12,924 bases of DNA from Bacillota bacterium (lineage in GTDB: Bacteria > Bacillota > Limnochordia > Darwinibacteriales > Darwinibacteriaceae), in assembly GCA_012799115.1 (NCBI GenBank), contig JAAZLY010000085.1, positions 1 through 12,924 of the forward strand. The letters run 5' to 3'. This document shows, one piece after another, positions 1-6,998 of this stretch. Both the position numbers and the translations under genes were made by a program. The notes under the pieces are model-generated. The model was not told where the DNA came from and ran no database searches. It saw only the letters and a program-made list of their open reading frames with translations. Position 1 is the first letter of the stretch, and each line of letters begins with the position of its first letter.

Positions 1-1540
1 CAAGGGACTTAGCATATTCCCGGGTCTTTTCTTCCCCGAGTTTTCGTGCCTTCTCTAGATCAAAAAAGAGGGGTCTCCGGATTTCGCCTTGATAACCCAT
101 TTCTGGAATGGTGATTGTGCCAAGTTCGGTGTCGGCGTGGAGGGTTAGACCCACCGTGCTTCGAGCTGCTGCTGCCCCGATGGCATTCGCCCCTGCGCTA
201 AAGGGAAGAATCTCCCAAGGCAAGTCCAAAGCCTTGGCTAAGGGGGGAATGAAAACTTCAGCTGGAGCCCCTAAACCCACAACAGCATCTGGCTTCAATC
301 TCGGGGGATGTAGCACTTCCTCCACCGTATAAAGGGGCATCCCTTCAAGTTCCCGATAAAACGCATCGACCGCCGCCATCAACTGTCTGGTGAAGGCCCT
401 TAGCACTTCTTCAACCAGTTCTTCGGCTTGAAGGCCAAGTTGCCGAGCCCAAACGTCCCAGGCACTTCTTGCTCGATCCTTCGAACCGAGTTCCACCAAG
501 CCTTTGGCAACCGCTGCGTCTGTGGGAGTTAACGCACTGCCCCCTAGACAAACTGGGGTCCCTGCCCGCCTCGGTCCAATCTGGATTCCTTGGCCTGGAT
601 GGTAGTTTAACTCACTATCACCGCCTAGACCAAAGGAGCGGGCTAAGACAGCTGGTACCAACGTTTTGTGTCCCCCAATGATGGCGCCGTCTCTCTCAAA
701 AAGCACCTCACCATTTACTACAGCAGCCAAGTCCGTCGTTGTCCCCCCGATATCAATGATCAGGAAGTTCTTGGCTTGACAGCGACTTAAGGCCTTTACC
801 CCCATGATGCTGGCAGCAGGTCCAGAAAGGATTGATTCAATGGGCCTCTGGGCTGATTCTTCAAGGGTCATCGTACCTCCGTCTGCCTTGAGGATCTGGA
901 TATCAGCGACCAAGTCCTCCTTGGCCCCACGCAAGATCTGGAGAAAATCACGCTGCTTTTGTGCGATACTGGCGTTGAGGCAGGTGGTCACAATCCGCCT
1001 TGGGAAATTCGCCCGACCAGAAAGGCGATGACCCAGACTGACGTGACCTTTGTACCAGGCTGAAAGCTCCCTAGCGATCAACTCTTCTTGACAAGGATTG
1101 CGCTGGGAGAACTTCCCCACCACCGCCAAGGCCTCTATTTCTTCGTTATCCAAGCTCTCTTGGATCCGCCTAACTTGATCTATATCTAAGGGACGGACTT
1201 CTCGGCCCCGATGATCTACATAGCCGGTTAGTTCCAGCAAGGGAAAGGGTAAGTTCAGGCTAGCCAAATGCACTCCTGGACCTGGTATCACGATAGCCTT
1301 CGTCTTGGCACCCCTGCCCTCCACAATCGTATTGGTCTGCAGGGTAGTGGAAAGATGCAGACGGACAGGATCGGTCCCGTTGTAGTGCTGGAGAATCTTC
1401 ATCAAAGCCTCCCTCGTGCTCTGGAGAAGATCAGCTTGGTTCGTGGGAACCTTCACCAAGGCCAAAACTCCTGCACCGCAAACAAGGGCGGCATCCGTAT
1501 TGGTGCCCCCTACGTCGATTCCGATGCTGACGGTTTCCAA
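1..1540 (-). CDS. Hydantoinase/oxoprolinase family protein (HyuA-like), C-terminus cut by window edge
   Basis: The reading frame is open for 513 codons and leaves the window at its 3' end, so the C-terminus is missing. It begins with TTG, chosen because AAAAGGAGGT lies 8 bases upstream and the product then starts directly with the family's N-terminal glycine-rich motif IGIDVGGTNTD (residues 6-16). A second phosphate-binding-type motif, DIGGTTTD, is at residues 263-270, preceded by the family motif SGPAAS at 239-244. This is the order seen in HyuA (Hydant_A_N then Hydantoinase_A, an actin/ASKHA-like fold). Relatives perform ATP-dependent opening of 5-membered cyclic amides (5-oxoproline, N-methylhydantoin) or act in acetone carboxylase. 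The substrate here cannot be told from sequence. It is the last visible gene of an operon with the membrane protein and MATE transporter upstream (17-base gap). A HyuB partner, if present, would be outside the window. The family call is strong; the substrate is unknown. Confidence 0.93.
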   Translation of the reverse strand, partial: METVSIGIDVGGTNTDAALVCGAGVLALVKVPTNQADLLQSTREALMKILQHYNGTDPVRLHLSTTLQTNTIVEGRGAKTKAIVIPGPGVHLASLNLPFPLLELTGYVDHRGREVRPLDIDQVRRIQESLDNEEIEALAVVGKFSQRNPCQEELIARELSAWYKGHVSLGHRLSGRANFPRRIVTTCLNASIAQKQRDFLQILRGAKEDLVADIQILKADGGTMTLEESAQRPIESILSGPAASIMGVKALSRCQAKNFLIIDIGGTTTDLAAVVNGEVLFERDGAIIGGHKTLVPAVLARSFGLGGDSELNYHPGQGIQIGPRRAGTPVCLGGSALTPTDAAVAKGLVELGSKDRARSAWDVWARQLGLQAEELVEEVLRAFTRQLMAAVDAFYRELEGMPLYTVEEVLHPPRLKPDAVVGLGAPAEVFIPPLAKALDLPWEILPFSAGANAIGAAAARSTVGLTLHADTELGTITIPEMGYQGEIRRPLFFDLEKARKLGEEKTREYAKSL

Positions 1541-1557
1541 GTCCAGGACCTCCTTTT

Positions 1558-2253
1558 CTAGAAGAGCGACGGCGGACTCGAGAGACGACTCAAAGACGAT
1601 ACCACTGCGTAGGCCTCGCCCTCTTCAGAGACGCTGACTCGCTTAATCAAACCCACATTCTTGGCGTAATACTCGTAGGTGACAAAGCTCTCTGTTTCAA
1701 CACTGCGGCTCTTGACGGCCACGACCTCATAAAAGGTACCAAGGGGAACGGTGATGGTCTCATCGGTGGCAATAATCTCCCTGTGAAAAGCCTCGTCGCT
1801 CCAGCTTTGACCCTGGAGGACGGGTGCCTTGAGGAGAACTAAATCCCGCTTGCGGCCAAGACTACGCTCCTGACGAATTTCTTCATCGAGGAGGCTCGCT
1901 TCTTCGTAGAACTCCTCCTCAGCCCAGATGATGCGGAGTTCTTCTGGACTTAGTTCCACCACTTGAGCCAAGTTCGTCCCTGAACTGTCCTCCATTTGCA
2001 GGGCCGCAGTAGTGGCAAAGGTAATCGTCCGGGTAAAACTGGCAAACTCCATCCCTTCGCCCAAGTAGGTGTAAATTAGATTGGTCAAAGGAGGAAGATA
2101 GATACGGACATCCTTGCTAGCAGGTTCGGTCACCTCACTGACATCTTCCACATCTGGGATGTCAGAAGCTGGCCCAAACCAACGGATGGCAAGGACAAGG
2201 ACCACAAAGAGAACCATAATAGGAAAACGTAATCGCCAACCTCTACCCTGCAT
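1558..2253 (-). CDS. Membrane-anchored extracytoplasmic protein of unknown function
   Basis: This 231-residue protein has a short basic N-terminus and one hydrophobic segment (about residues 10-28), followed by an acidic, beta-rich extracytoplasmic part. There is no lipobox cysteine, so it is probably an uncleaved membrane anchor or a signal peptide. A first segment reads PPLTNLIYTYLGEGMEF, and a C-terminal segment contains VPLGTFYEVV and YYAKNVGLIKRV. These resemble a pattern (T-V-P-x-G-T-F ... Y-Y-A-x-x-V-G-L-I) that I know from secreted Bacillota proteins of unassigned function; this is recollection, not a search. The ATG has GGGGAG about 8-10 bases upstream. It sits 17 bases after the MATE gene and ends 17 bases before the HyuA-like start, so the three are probably co-transcribed. 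I do not assign a function. Confidence 0.85.
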   Translation of the reverse strand: MQGRGWRLRFPIMVLFVVLVLAIRWFGPASDIPDVEDVSEVTEPASKDVRIYLPPLTNLIYTYLGEGMEFASFTRTITFATTAALQMEDSSGTNLAQVVELSPEELRIIWAEEEFYEEASLLDEEIRQERSLGRKRDLVLLKAPVLQGQSWSDEAFHREIIATDETITVPLGTFYEVVAVKSRSVETESFVTYEYYAKNVGLIKRVSVSEEGEAYAVVSSLSRLSSPPSLF

Positions 2254-2270
2254 CGTTCACTCTCCCCTTC

Positions 2271-3743
2271 TCACTTTATCCTAACCTTTTTCCATTTACC
2301 CGAATTGTAGCGTAGGAGCACTAAACCGCTTCGTAAGAGTTGATCGGTCACCAAGGCGATCCACGCACCATCTAAACCCCAGTTGAAGCTGTTGATAAGC
2401 ACAATTGCGAGAATCGGACGTACAAGCATCACAGTCATAAAGGTGATGGCCATTGTGGCCCGGGTATCCCCGGCGCCTCGAAGTGCCCCAGCTAGAATAA
2501 ACTGGGAGGATTGGAAAGGCTGAACAAAAGCCACGAGCTTTAGAATCCGTGCCCCTTGCTCAATAATGGCTGGATCATCCGTATAGAGACTGACTACTTC
2601 ACGGCCAAAGAAGAAGAAAACGGCCGCTAACACCAAAGAAATGATCATGCCCACGCGTCTGGTATGGTTACTATAGCTTTGGGCCATGTCAGGACGCTTC
2701 TTACCTAGGCTCTGACCCACCAGTGAGGTCGCAGAGACGGCAAAGGCTTGTCCGGTCATAAAGGACATCGCTTGAATGTTCATGGCAACTTGATGGGTTG
2801 CGTAGACCACAGTCCCTAAGCTTGCCACTGTTCTTGCATACACAATCATACCCGCACGCATGGCGAGTTGCTCGAACATGGAAGGAATACCGATCTGGAT
2901 AATATTGCGCATGTGTTGCTTGTGAATCTTAAACCCTTCCGAGAAGCGAAGATGCAGGTAATGATCTCCCTTCAGAACCACTCCAAGTGCCATGATAAAG
3001 GCTACCACTTGTCCAATAATAGTCGCTAAGGAGGCACCAACAACCTCTAAGCGGGGAAAACCAAAGTGCCCATTGATCAGTACGTAGTTGAGAACGACGT
3101 TGACTAGATTAGCTGTAAGATTATAGTACATAGCAACCCTAGTATGACCAACACCCCTCAACGTCGCTGTGAATGTGGAGGTCAAAGCTAAGGGAACCAG
3201 ACCAATCATCTGAATCTTGAGATAGATCGTGCCACCAGCTAAGGTCTCTGGATCGGCTGCTCCCATAAAACGCACCATCGTCTCAGAGAAAACATAGCCA
3301 AGTATAGAAGCAATGAGTGAAAGACCAAAGGTTAGGAATAACGCCTGACGCAAAATTTCGTTGGCCTTCTTGGGTTCCCCAGCCCCCCGGTAGCGGGCAA
3401 CCATGGCTGTGGCACCTACGTTCATCGCAATAAACATCGTCATCAAGAGAAATTTCGGCTGTGTCGTGAGACCGACAGCCGTAATGGCCCAAGCCCCCAA
3501 GCCCCCCACCATCATCAGATCCGCCATCGACGTCAGCTGAGTCAAGGTCAGTTCTAGAAGAGACGGCCAGGCTAGACGTACCACATCAGAGTAAAGTAAA
3601 CGAGAGGTGATACCTTCAGGTAAGTGTCTGTTGACCCTGCCTTCGGACATATCATCTCTACCAGGTTCCACCAGATCTAAGGCTAGGCGATGATGCACCT
3701 TTTCCTCAGTGATCTGTTCATGAGCTTCTTCAACTTGTGACAT
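2271..3743 (-). CDS. MATE family efflux transporter
   Basis: This is a 490-residue polytopic membrane protein with about 12 hydrophobic segments arranged as two homologous halves. The first half opens with LAWPSLLELTLTQLTSMADL after a hydrophilic N-terminal tail of roughly 45 residues. The second half opens with IGIPSMFEQLAMRAGMIVYA and continues through a MATE-typical GQAFAVSATSLVGQSLG stretch. MATE proteins export drugs or metabolites in exchange for Na+ or H+. The start was placed at the ATG at 3743 rather than the in-frame ATG at 3767: AGAAGGA lies about 8 bases before the inner ATG, while the outer one has no ribosome binding site. It is the first gene of a probable operon with an unknown membrane protein and a HyuA-like enzyme, and is divergent from sspF. 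A strong hairpin (3771-3801) sits immediately 5' of the ribosome binding site. The substrate cannot be inferred. Confidence 0.95.
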   Translation of the reverse strand: MSQVEEAHEQITEEKVHHRLALDLVEPGRDDMSEGRVNRHLPEGITSRLLYSDVVRLAWPSLLELTLTQLTSMADLMMVGGLGAWAITAVGLTTQPKFLLMTMFIAMNVGATAMVARYRGAGEPKKANEILRQALFLTFGLSLIASILGYVFSETMVRFMGAADPETLAGGTIYLKIQMIGLVPLALTSTFTATLRGVGHTRVAMYYNLTANLVNVVLNYVLINGHFGFPRLEVVGASLATIIGQVVAFIMALGVVLKGDHYLHLRFSEGFKIHKQHMRNIIQIGIPSMFEQLAMRAGMIVYARTVASLGTVVYATHQVAMNIQAMSFMTGQAFAVSATSLVGQSLGKKRPDMAQSYSNHTRRVGMIISLVLAAVFFFFGREVVSLYTDDPAIIEQGARILKLVAFVQPFQSSQFILAGALRGAGDTRATMAITFMTVMLVRPILAIVLINSFNWGLDGAWIALVTDQLLRSGLVLLRYNSGKWKKVRIK

Positions 3744-3770
3744 TCCATCGTTCCTTCTCTTACCCATTTT

Positions 3771-3801
3771 AGTGGACGCAGATGATCCGCGGGACCACTC
3801 T
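3771..3801 (-). promoter_or_regulatory. Hairpin resembling a T-box antiterminator, 5' of the MATE gene
   Basis: Read on the minus strand, this 31-base stretch begins AGAGTGGTCCCGCG, which matches the T-box consensus AGGGTGGNACCGCG at 12 of 14 positions. It can fold with an outer stem AGTGG/CCACT and an inner stem CGCGG/CTGCG (one G-U pair) around a 5-base loop. The ribosome binding site of the MATE gene begins 13 bases further on. There is no obvious Stem I or terminator: a full leader would have to run antisense through sspF. This may therefore be a decayed or atypical element, or a chance hairpin affecting translation. Confidence 0.3.
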
Positions 3802-3841
3802 TCCTTACTTCCCCACTTGGAGTCCTGTTCCTTCTGGGCAT

Positions 3842-3871
3842 TGCATATTCACCACCGGTCAGGGCAAACTA
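3842..3871 (+). promoter_or_regulatory. Candidate sigma-G promoter of sspF
   Basis: TGCATA (3842-3847) and CAAACTA (3865-3871) are separated by 17 bases. This resembles the forespore sigma-G consensus (GHATR and CATNNTA), with one mismatch in the -10 element. Control by sigma-G is expected for SASP genes. The reservation is that transcription would begin near 3878, at the ribosome binding site, leaving a leader of only about 14 bases. Confidence 0.4.
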
Positions 3872-3891
3872 GGCTTGGGAGTGATGGCCAA

Positions 3892-4080
3892 ATGAAGCGT
3901 CGTCGAGGTGTCATGTCTGAGAGACTGAAATACGAACTCGCCGATGAACTCGGTTTTTCCCACAAAGTGAAAGACGGGGATTGGGGAAACATCACCACCC
4001 GAGAGGCCGGTTCCCTAGTAAGAGCTGCCATTGAGCGGGCTGAGAGGCTCATGAGGCAGCAGGGAAGTGGGCCTGGCTAG
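3892..4080 (+). CDS. sspF: Small acid-soluble spore protein, minor alpha/beta type (SspF-like)
   Basis: The 62-residue product begins MKRRRGVMSERLKYELADEL and continues with GDWGNITTREAGSLVRAAIERAE. This closely follows Bacillus SspF as I remember it (MGRRRGVMS..., KYELA, WGxIxxRxAGxxVxxAIExAE). Such proteins coat and protect DNA in the forespore and are degraded at germination by the GPR protease at the conserved E-(F/I/L)-A site, here YE-LA at residues 14-17. The start at 3892 is supported by GGGAGTGA ending 7 bases upstream and by the MxRRRGVMS N-terminus; longer upstream starts are not credible. A candidate sigma-G promoter precedes it and a perfect palindromic terminator follows four bases after the stop region. 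It is divergent from the MATE operon and convergent with a lipoprotein gene. It marks the organism as an endospore former. Confidence 0.93.
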   Translation: MKRRRGVMSERLKYELADELGFSHKVKDGDWGNITTREAGSLVRAAIERAERLMRQQGSGPG

Positions 4081-4082
4081 AC

Positions 4083-4118
4083 AAGTAGGCCGTTGCAATT
4101 GCAACGGCCTACTTTCTT
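4083..4118 (+). terminator. Rho-independent terminator after sspF (32-bp perfect palindrome)
   Basis: Bases 4083-4114 form a perfect inverted repeat (left arm AAGTAGGCCGTTGCAA) that can fold into a 14-bp stem with an AATT loop, followed on the plus strand by TTTCTT. It lies three bases after the sspF stop and 14 bases before the end of the convergent lipoprotein gene. It may also stop transcription from that side, although the minus-strand tract (ACTTGT) is a poor U-run. Confidence 0.85.
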
Positions 4119-4132
4119 GCGATGTTATACTC

Positions 4133-4516
4133 TCATCTGGAAGCGGTATTGATGTACACCCCGTTACTTGGGCCCACCCGCCTATGTTGAACCAATAGGG
4201 TCAATCTGCCATGGGGCACCCCTGCCAAATAGAAATAGCCGTCACGATCTGTGTACACACTCATGCCAGTTCCAATAATTGTAACCTTGGCATCCCGCAA
4301 AGGCTCGTAACGCCGATCATTGTTTCGTCCAATCGTGTAGACAATGTGGTGGTCTCGGGGATTATACGAGAGGTAACCCCATGTCTCGCCCCGATAGGGT
4401 GGCCGTGCAGGTTCTACGACGATGGGCACATCCAAATTGAGGAAAACCCTCCCTTGACAACCCACGAGTAAACCCGCTACCACCAACAAGAGGACAAACC
4501 GTATAGCCTTACGCAT
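4133..4516 (-). CDS. Small lipoprotein with a carboxypeptidase-regulatory-like domain
   Basis: The 127-residue protein has a basic N-terminus, a hydrophobic core and a lipobox LVGC with the lipidated cysteine at residue 20, so it should be anchored to the outer face of the membrane. The C-terminal half (about residues 70-112) reads PLRDAKVTIIGTGMSVYTDR and then DGYFYLAGVPHGRLTLLV. This is the pattern of the small transthyretin-like/carboxypeptidase regulatory beta-sandwich found in many surface proteins, where it usually serves binding or stability. The ATG is preceded by GGAGGG at 7 bases. It lies 80 bases downstream of the lacI-type gene on the same strand, so it could be in the same transcript. 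No specific function can be given. Confidence 0.85.
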   Translation of the reverse strand: MRKAIRFVLLLVVAGLLVGCQGRVFLNLDVPIVVEPARPPYRGETWGYLSYNPRDHHIVYTIGRNNDRRYEPLRDAKVTIIGTGMSVYTDRDGYFYLAGVPHGRLTLLVQHRRVGPSNGVYINTASR

Positions 4517-4596
4517 GTCAATCCCTCCAATTGTTCCCTCTTTCCATTACATTAGACCATTCGTGAAAGAGTTCCTTTTTCTTACTGTCAGCGGCA

Positions 4597-5622
4597 CTAT
4601 TTTCCTGCAGAAATTGGACCAATCGTATTTCCTTCGTTGATCATCTGCACGGGAAGGGTAATCTGCACTGGCTGATCCCCATCTTCGATCTGAGCTAGTA
4701 AGACCCTCGCCACTTCTTGACCGAGGCGAAACACCGGTTGCTGTACTGTTGTTAAGGGTGGAGAAAGGAATTGTCCCACCTCAATGCCATCAAAACCCAT
4801 AATGGAGATCTCTTCAGGAATGGAGATCCCAGCTTCGGTCAGGGCCTGAATGCCTCCAATGGCCATCAAATCATTGCAGGCAAATATGGCAGTGACTCCT
4901 CCCTCTCTGATCTGAGGGAGATGGCTCTTAACTGCCTCATAACCTCCCTGGCGGGTGAAGTCTCCTGGCCAGACCCAATCAGACCGGGGTTCTATGTCTA
5001 ATGCTGCAAGGCCATCATAGTAGCCTTTAAGTCTCTTCTCGGTCGATACTAAACCGGGATCGCCTGTGATAACGGCGATACGCCTGTGACCCAAAGAACC
5101 GAGGAGCCGTATGGCCTCAAAGGCTCCCCCCCGATTGTCACCGTCGACCCAGGAAACTTCGGGGTCAATGGTACTGCCCAGAAAAACAAAGGGGACGCCA
5201 GATTCTCGCAGTAACTCAATGCGTTGGTCTTCTAAGAGGGGTTCGGTAAGGATGATTCCATCTACTCTGCTATGGGCCACAAGCTGTGCAATGGTTTCTG
5301 TTCCCCTTTTCCTCTTGGCCTGGGGAATCAGAAGACTAAAGCCGTGTTCAAAAAGGGTTTCACTCACCCCATGTAAGTACTCCAGAAAATATGGGTCCGC
5401 AATGGTACGGGGCGCCCGGGGAAACAAAAGTCCAATGGTTTTGGTTCTCCGTCTCGCCAAATTACTCGCCACCGCATGGGGTTGGTAATTGTACTCTTCC
5501 GCCATCGCCATAATCAGTTCCTTGGTCTCTGGCTTGACCCTGGGATCATCCGCCAGTGCCCGGGATACTGTTGCTTTGGAGTAGCCACACTTTCGGGCCA
5601 ACTCCGCCATGGTAATCTTCAT
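4597..5622 (-). CDS. LacI family transcriptional regulator
   Basis: This is a 341-residue regulator of normal family length. The N-terminal helix-turn-helix is at residues 3-22 (ITMAELARKCGYSKATVSRA), followed by the hinge helix AVASNLARRR near residue 52. A periplasmic-binding-protein-like effector domain follows, with FACNDLMAIGGIQAL and SIMGFDGIEVGQFLSPPLTT near the end, the usual CcpA/PurR-like landmarks. Such proteins normally bind sugars or nucleobases and repress carbohydrate genes. The start at 5622 is chosen because AAAGGAG lies 7 bases upstream and the product then begins MKITMAELA, as is typical; a start 20 codons earlier has no such support. It is divergent from msrB, with two short palindromes in the shared upstream region that could be its operator. 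No sugar operon is adjacent, so its target is unknown. Confidence 0.95.
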   Translation of the reverse strand: MKITMAELARKCGYSKATVSRALADDPRVKPETKELIMAMAEEYNYQPHAVASNLARRRTKTIGLLFPRAPRTIADPYFLEYLHGVSETLFEHGFSLLIPQAKRKRGTETIAQLVAHSRVDGIILTEPLLEDQRIELLRESGVPFVFLGSTIDPEVSWVDGDNRGGAFEAIRLLGSLGHRRIAVITGDPGLVSTEKRLKGYYDGLAALDIEPRSDWVWPGDFTRQGGYEAVKSHLPQIREGGVTAIFACNDLMAIGGIQALTEAGISIPEEISIMGFDGIEVGQFLSPPLTTVQQPVFRLGQEVARVLLAQIEDGDQPVQITLPVQMINEGNTIGPISAGK

Positions 5623-5637
5623 GCAACTACTCCTTTT

Positions 5638-5647
5638 CCATATATGG
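5638..5647. promoter_or_regulatory. 10-bp palindrome, possible operator
   Basis: CCATATATGG is a perfect palindrome in the 96-bp divergent region between lacI-type gene and msrB. It lies just upstream of the regulator's ribosome binding site and against the candidate msrB -10. A second palindrome, TCATATGA, is at 5672-5679. Neither has the central CG typical of LacI-family operators, so the assignment is tentative. Confidence 0.25.
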
Positions 5648-5653
5648 TAAAAT
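5645..5653 (+). promoter_or_regulatory. Candidate extended -10 promoter for msrB
   Basis: TGGTAAAAT fits the extended -10 pattern TGnTATAAT with one mismatch in the hexamer. No convincing -35 is seen 17 bases upstream, which is tolerable for extended -10 promoters. The initiation point would be near 5660, giving a leader of about 60 bases to the msrB start. It overlaps the right edge of a 10-bp palindrome (5638-5647), a position from which a bound repressor could block it. Confidence 0.4.
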
Positions 5654-5718
5654 AGTGGAGAAGCCCCCCATTCATATGACATGAAGCAAGGACATACACT
5701 AAGTTAGGGGTGATAGTC

Positions 5719-6162
5719 GTGAAACAAAAACCTTCACGGGATGAATTGCGCAAACAACTCACAGAGATTCAATTCCGGGTTACACAGGAAAACGGAACAG
5801 AACCGCCCTTTCAGAATGCATATTGGAATAACACGAGGCCAGGAATCTACGTTGATGTGGTGTCTGGGGAACCGCTTTTCTCTTCGAAAGACCAGTATGA
5901 TGCGGGCTGCGGTTGGCCAAGTTTCACCGAACCGATCAACCAGGATGTAGTGGCCTATGAAAAGGACGCATCCCATGGGATGATCCGTACCGAAGTACGG
6001 AGTAGAGAAGGGGATTCCCACCTCGGGCATGTCTTTACTGATGGTCCGAAGGATAAAGGTGGCCTGCGATATTGCATCAATAGTGCTGCCCTGCGTTTTA
6101 TCCCCAAGGATGAATTAGAAAAGGAAGGGTATGGACACCTAGCACACCTCTTTGAGGACTAG
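5719..6162 (+). CDS. msrB: Peptide methionine (R)-S-oxide reductase MsrB
   Basis: The 147-residue protein matches the complete MsrB domain: TEPPF (residues 27-31), GIYVDVVSGEPLF, GCGWPSF with the probable resolving Cys64, DSHLGHVF (99-106) and GLRYCINSAALRF with catalytic Cys119. It reduces the R epimer of methionine sulfoxide in oxidised proteins, using thioredoxin. The two CxxC pairs that bind zinc in E. coli-type MsrB are absent, so this is the non-zinc form. GTG at 5719 was chosen over GTG at 5710 because AGGGGTGAT (5706-5714) is the ribosome binding site and covers the earlier codon. Its last 24 bases overlap the 3' end of the convergent HAD phosphatase gene. No MsrA domain or gene is in the window. 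Confidence 0.97.
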   Translation: MKQKPSRDELRKQLTEIQFRVTQENGTEPPFQNAYWNNTRPGIYVDVVSGEPLFSSKDQYDAGCGWPSFTEPINQDVVAYEKDASHGMIRTEVRSREGDSHLGHVFTDGPKDKGGLRYCINSAALRFIPKDELEKEGYGHLAHLFED

Positions 6163-6864
6163 TTGGATGACCTGGGCTACCCCGTCCTCTTCGTTGCTGG
6201 CTGTCACCAAGTCTGCAGCGGCCTTAACAGGATCTTCAGCATTGCCCATGGCCACGCCCAGACCTGCCCATTTGATCATGGCTAGATCATTCAGGCTGTC
6301 ACCAACGGCCACAACCTCGCTGGGTTTAATCCCCAAAAGCTCTGTTATTTGGGCCAGTCCAGCGGCCTTGGTGACTCCCTTGCGGTTCATCTCCATGTTA
6401 TTCGGTGCCGAAGCCGATACTTCTACACTATCCCAGCTCCTCACGAGGGCTCGGAGTTCTTGAATGACAAGCACATCCTGGTGGTACATCCCCACCTTCA
6501 AACACTGGTCTCCTACTTTACTCGGGTCATCAGAGCAGCTTCCGAGCGTCCAGTACTTGGTTCCATGTTCCTTGGCCAAGTTGATCAGCCTCGGAACCTG
6601 GTCCGCGGGCAATGTATATCTAGCTAGGAGTTCATCGTGGTTCTTCCAGATTTCTGCACCATTGGATAGTATCATGGGTGCCTCTGGGGAAACCACTCCC
6701 CAATAAGGCTCTGAGGAGGCACGCCCCCTGCCAGTGGCAAAGGATACGATTAATCCTGCTTCCTCTGCCTTTCTGATCCAGTGCAGGTTCTGCTCCGATA
6801 TCTCCTGTCCCTTATTTAGCAGTGTGCCATCCATATCTAGTGCAATGAGTTTGTACTTGCTCAT
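6139..6864 (-). CDS. HAD superfamily Cof-type phosphatase (class IIB)
   Basis: The 241-residue protein contains the four HAD motifs: DMDGTLL with nucleophile Asp10 and acid/base Asp12, ATGR with Thr44, a lysine in RKGVTKAAGL (Lys162 or Lys166), and GDSLNDLAM with the Mg-binding Asp189 and Asp193. The insert between motifs II and III and the MGNA motif near residue 206 place it with Cof/YidA-type sugar-phosphate or cofactor phosphatases. It is slightly shorter than the usual 265-275 residues. The ATG follows TGGAGGT at about 5 bases. It is convergent with msrB and divergent from the PRX-like gene. The real substrate cannot be read from sequence. Confidence 0.95.
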   Translation of the reverse strand: MSKYKLIALDMDGTLLNKGQEISEQNLHWIRKAEEAGLIVSFATGRGRASSEPYWGVVSPEAPMILSNGAEIWKNHDELLARYTLPADQVPRLINLAKEHGTKYWTLGSCSDDPSKVGDQCLKVGMYHQDVLVIQELRALVRSWDSVEVSASAPNNMEMNRKGVTKAAGLAQITELLGIKPSEVVAVGDSLNDLAMIKWAGLGVAMGNAEDPVKAAADLVTASNEEDGVAQVIQLVLKEVC

Positions 6865-6998
6865 AAACTACCTCCACAACAGAAACATTCCTTTCACAAC
6901 TTCTGCATTGGCGAGCGTTAACCTTCCGAAATTATGCGCTATCCAGTAGCAGGAAATCCTTCCTCTTCATGGAACCAGAGGGAAAGGAGGTTGAGATT

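Noticed and set aside
1268..1637. Plus-strand open frames opposite the HyuA-like gene
   Set aside because: They lie antisense to a clearly conserved coding region, have no family motifs and no good ribosome binding sites.
3768..3891. Longer sspF reading from 3772
   Set aside because: The extra residues have no spore-protein similarity, overlap the hairpin and promoter-like elements, and the internal start at 3892 has a proper ribosome binding site.
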